DNA of 15,520 nucleotides from an uncultured Clostridia bacterium (GTDB taxonomy: Bacteria > Bacillota > Clostridia > Peptostreptococcales > Acidaminobacteraceae): NCBI GenBank assembly GCA_937880545.1, contig CALFKA010000041.1, forward strand, positions 1 to 15,520. The letters run 5' to 3'. Both the position numbers and the translations under genes were made by a program. Below are positions 13,857-15,520 of the stretch, piece after piece. Under the pieces are notes generated by a model. The model was not told the DNA's origin. It saw only the letters and a list, made by a program, of their open reading frames with translations, and did not search any database. Every line of letters begins with the position of its first letter. Position 1 is the stretch's first letter.

Positions 13857-15520
13857 TTACTTGCGATCATTCTCTTCGGATTTTTTCGTAACGATTAGCG
13901 CATCAAGTCCAATTATTTTATCCCCTTTCAGAACAAGAGGATTTACATCGATTTCTTTGACATAAGGTGAGAGTAATAATGCGATCTGATTGAACTTCAT
14001 TATAACATCAATTAACTTCTCCTCATCAATTGGCAGACTGCCTCTGAAGCCCTTAAATAGGGCATTAATTTTAAGATGATCCAATCCGTTCTTTATTTCA
14101 GTTTTGGATGCCTCAGGCATTACGACAAATCGATCTTTCAACAGTTCGGTAAAGATTCCTCCCGCTCCAATGACGATCATGGGCCCAAAGATCGGGTCGG
14201 TAATCATTCCCAAGATCAGTTCAACGTCAAAGTCGATCATCGGCTGAATCAGACAATCAGGCCCTAATCTCTTCTTCATTTCCAGATATTTCTGTGCTAG
14301 CTCTGTTTTGTCCCGGATGTTAATGATCACGCCTTGAACATCTGCTTTGTGGAATACGCCATCGCCTGCTGTTTTCAAGGCCACGGGAAATACAGTATTT
14401 AAAGCATAAATATCTTCCTCTCTTGAGATTGGATAACTGTCTACCACAGGAAAATTCAGGCTTCGCAACAGTTCGATAGAATAAGACTCCTTCAAGACAT
14501 CCAAGTGATTCAAAAGGTTTATTTGTGGTTGAGAAAGATGTATTCCATGCAGAGGCGTCCTTTCATAGCAAAAAGAAGCGTGGTTTTGAAAATTTCTGAT
14601 TGCTCTAAGTGAAGCATGCGTCCCGGCAAGTACAGGTATCCCCATTTCATTAATAGTCTGTGTGATCTTTGCACGTCTGATACCGCTAAAGTTTGTAACA
14701 AAGGCAACCGGTTTGCCTGTCTTCTCGTGAGCATAATTCAGTGCACTTACACAGCCTTCACTCAGATAGTATCCATCGCGAAGATCCTGTGAAATGATTC
14801 CGATCTTGGAAGCCTCATCGCAAAGCATAATCTCCATGGACTCGGCAAAGATGCGTTCAAAATCGATCCCCGTTCCCCAGGGATCTAGTGGATTATCAGC
14901 TTCTTGACCATATTCTTGGATCACAGCAAGCGAATGCATGGTCTCCTGTGACAAAGTAGCATATCTCAATCCGACGTCTTCAGCTGCATCAGCTAATAAA
15001 TTCCTTTCCCCTCCGGAATCGGCAATCGCCACCAAGTCACCTTGTTTCTTATCATCTGGCCAAAAACTGAATAAAGCCAAAGTGTTGGCCAATTCATCCA
15101 ACGAATCAACACGGTGAACACCATAATGATTAAATACTGCAGTAAAGGCATCATCATTTCCAGCAAGTCCACCTGTATGAGAAAGCGCAAACTTAGCCCC
15201 CAGTTCAGACTTTCCAACTTTCATGGCAACCACAGGAATCTTTTTTTCTGCTGCGAGTTCAAGAGCTTTAAAAAACACATCAGGCTTGCGCACTGACTCC
15301 ATATAGACACCTAAAACCTTTGTGGTTTCCATTTGGAGTGCATAATACATGTAGTCAGATAGGCTGGTAACTTGACCAGTACCCGTTGCCACCATCAAAT
15401 TAAACTTTAGTTGCGTCTCATTGTGACCAATGGTACTAAATGCGGAACCTGATTGAGAAATAAAAGCTATGTTTCCTGTTATGTTTTCGTCCGGAGCGTC
15501 AAACCCACAGATCGGAAGAG
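13857..15520 (-). CDS. NDP-forming (ADP-forming) acyl-CoA synthetase, alpha-beta fusion, 5' end missing
   Basis: The open frame runs from the stop at 13857 through the right edge, with about 550 genuine codons of the roughly 700 usual in the family. Codons beyond the first candidate start (TTG at 15398) still read sensibly as GNIAFISQSGSAF, so the start lies outside the window. The last 12 nt are probably adapter. The protein interconverts an acyl-CoA with ADP and phosphate to the free acid, CoA and ATP, giving fermentative ATP, or activates acids in reverse. Visible parts are the succinyl-CoA-synthetase-like SQSGS segment and ALSHTGGLAG with the probable phospho-His. The C-terminal ATP-grasp domain has VALKTAGDGVFHKADVQGV and FGPMIVIGAGGIFTELLKD. 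Substrate cannot be told. The gene is AT-richer than the thr operon, and no clear terminator follows it. Confidence 0.9.
   Translation of the reverse strand, partial: LPICGFDAPDENITGNIAFISQSGSAFSTIGHNETQLKFNLMVATGTGQVTSLSDYMYYALQMETTKVLGVYMESVRKPDVFFKALELAAEKKIPVVAMKVGKSELGAKFALSHTGGLAGNDDAFTAVFNHYGVHRVDSLDELANTLALFSFWPDDKKQGDLVAIADSGGERNLLADAAEDVGLRYATLSQETMHSLAVIQEYGQEADNPLDPWGTGIDFERIFAESMEIMLCDEASKIGIISQDLRDGYYLSEGCVSALNYAHEKTGKPVAFVTNFSGIRRAKITQTINEMGIPVLAGTHASLRAIRNFQNHASFCYERTPLHGIHLSQPQINLLNHLDVLKESYSIELLRSLNFPVVDSYPISREEDIYALNTVFPVALKTAGDGVFHKADVQGVIINIRDKTELAQKYLEMKKRLGPDCLIQPMIDFDVELILGMITDPIFGPMIVIGAGGIFTELLKDRFVVMPEASKTEIKNGLDHLKINALFKGFRGSLPIDEEKLIDVIMKFNQIALLLSPYVKEIDVNPLVLKGDKIIGLDALIVTKKSEENDRK
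15509..15520. other. Sequencing-adapter remnant at the contig end
   Basis: The final 12 bases AGATCGGAAGAG are identical to the start of the Illumina TruSeq adapter. An exact 12-mer placed precisely at the end of the sequence is very unlikely by chance. These bases, and the residues translated from them, should be treated as artefact. Confidence 0.88.

Noticed and set aside
1..15520. CRISPR arrays, tRNA/rRNA genes, transposase or phage genes
   Set aside because: No regularly spaced repeats, cloverleaf sequences, ribosomal RNA signatures, or transposase/integrase motifs were found on either strand.

Overview
The window looks like the end of a draft contig from a low-to-mid GC Gram-positive, anaerobe-type bacterium (Bacillota, probably Clostridia-like). 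The evidence is strong AGGAGG-type ribosome binding sites throughout, a T-box riboswitch, a lipoprotein and a secreted DUF2202-type protein typical of that phylum, and a fused NDP-forming acyl-CoA synthetase of the kind used in fermentation. This placement is an inference. Every gene I can support lies on the minus strand, so the window is described below from high to low coordinates, in the direction of transcription.

(1) 15520-13857: most of an NDP-forming acyl-CoA synthetase, cut at the right edge. The last 12 bases (15509-15520) match the start of the Illumina TruSeq adapter and are probably not genomic. This gene is visibly more AT-rich than its neighbours. (2) 13808-7802: a complete aspartate-to-threonine operon. 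A strong promoter (13780-13808) feeds a T-box leader (about 13773-13571) whose specifier codon is best read as ACC (Thr) and whose antiterminator bulge is UGGA. Then follow lysC, asd, hom, thrC and thrB, joined by 1-nt gaps or 4-8-nt overlaps, closed by a textbook intrinsic terminator at 7802-7825. Charging of tRNA-Thr should therefore control aspartate kinase and every later step to threonine. The homoserine dehydrogenase has a shortened C-terminal regulatory region, whereas the aspartate kinase keeps two ACT domains.

(3) 7668-1262: a signalling and cell-envelope block. A sensor kinase with no partner regulator of its own (7570-5987) is followed by a 281-bp gap with inverted repeats and an IS-end-like sequence. 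Then come an OmpR/PhoB-type regulator (5705-4998) and an overlapping second sensor kinase (5011-3515), a secreted ferritin-like DUF2202 protein (3415-2696) ending in two DENxDGxCD loops, a strong terminator, and a lipoprotein of the PQQ-type soluble glucose/sorbosone dehydrogenase family (2539-1262). The second kinase and the DUF2202 protein both carry Met/Gly-rich extracytoplasmic stretches. That makes an extracytoplasmic metal- or redox-sensing module the most interesting hypothesis in the window, though its function cannot be proved from sequence.

(4) 1091-1: a two-gene unit of a small VOC-fold protein that has lost half of the glyoxalase metal site, and a partial alpha/alpha-toroid (prenyltransferase/squalene-cyclase repeat-like) protein that runs off the left edge. 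No tRNA, rRNA, CRISPR array or intact mobile element was seen.
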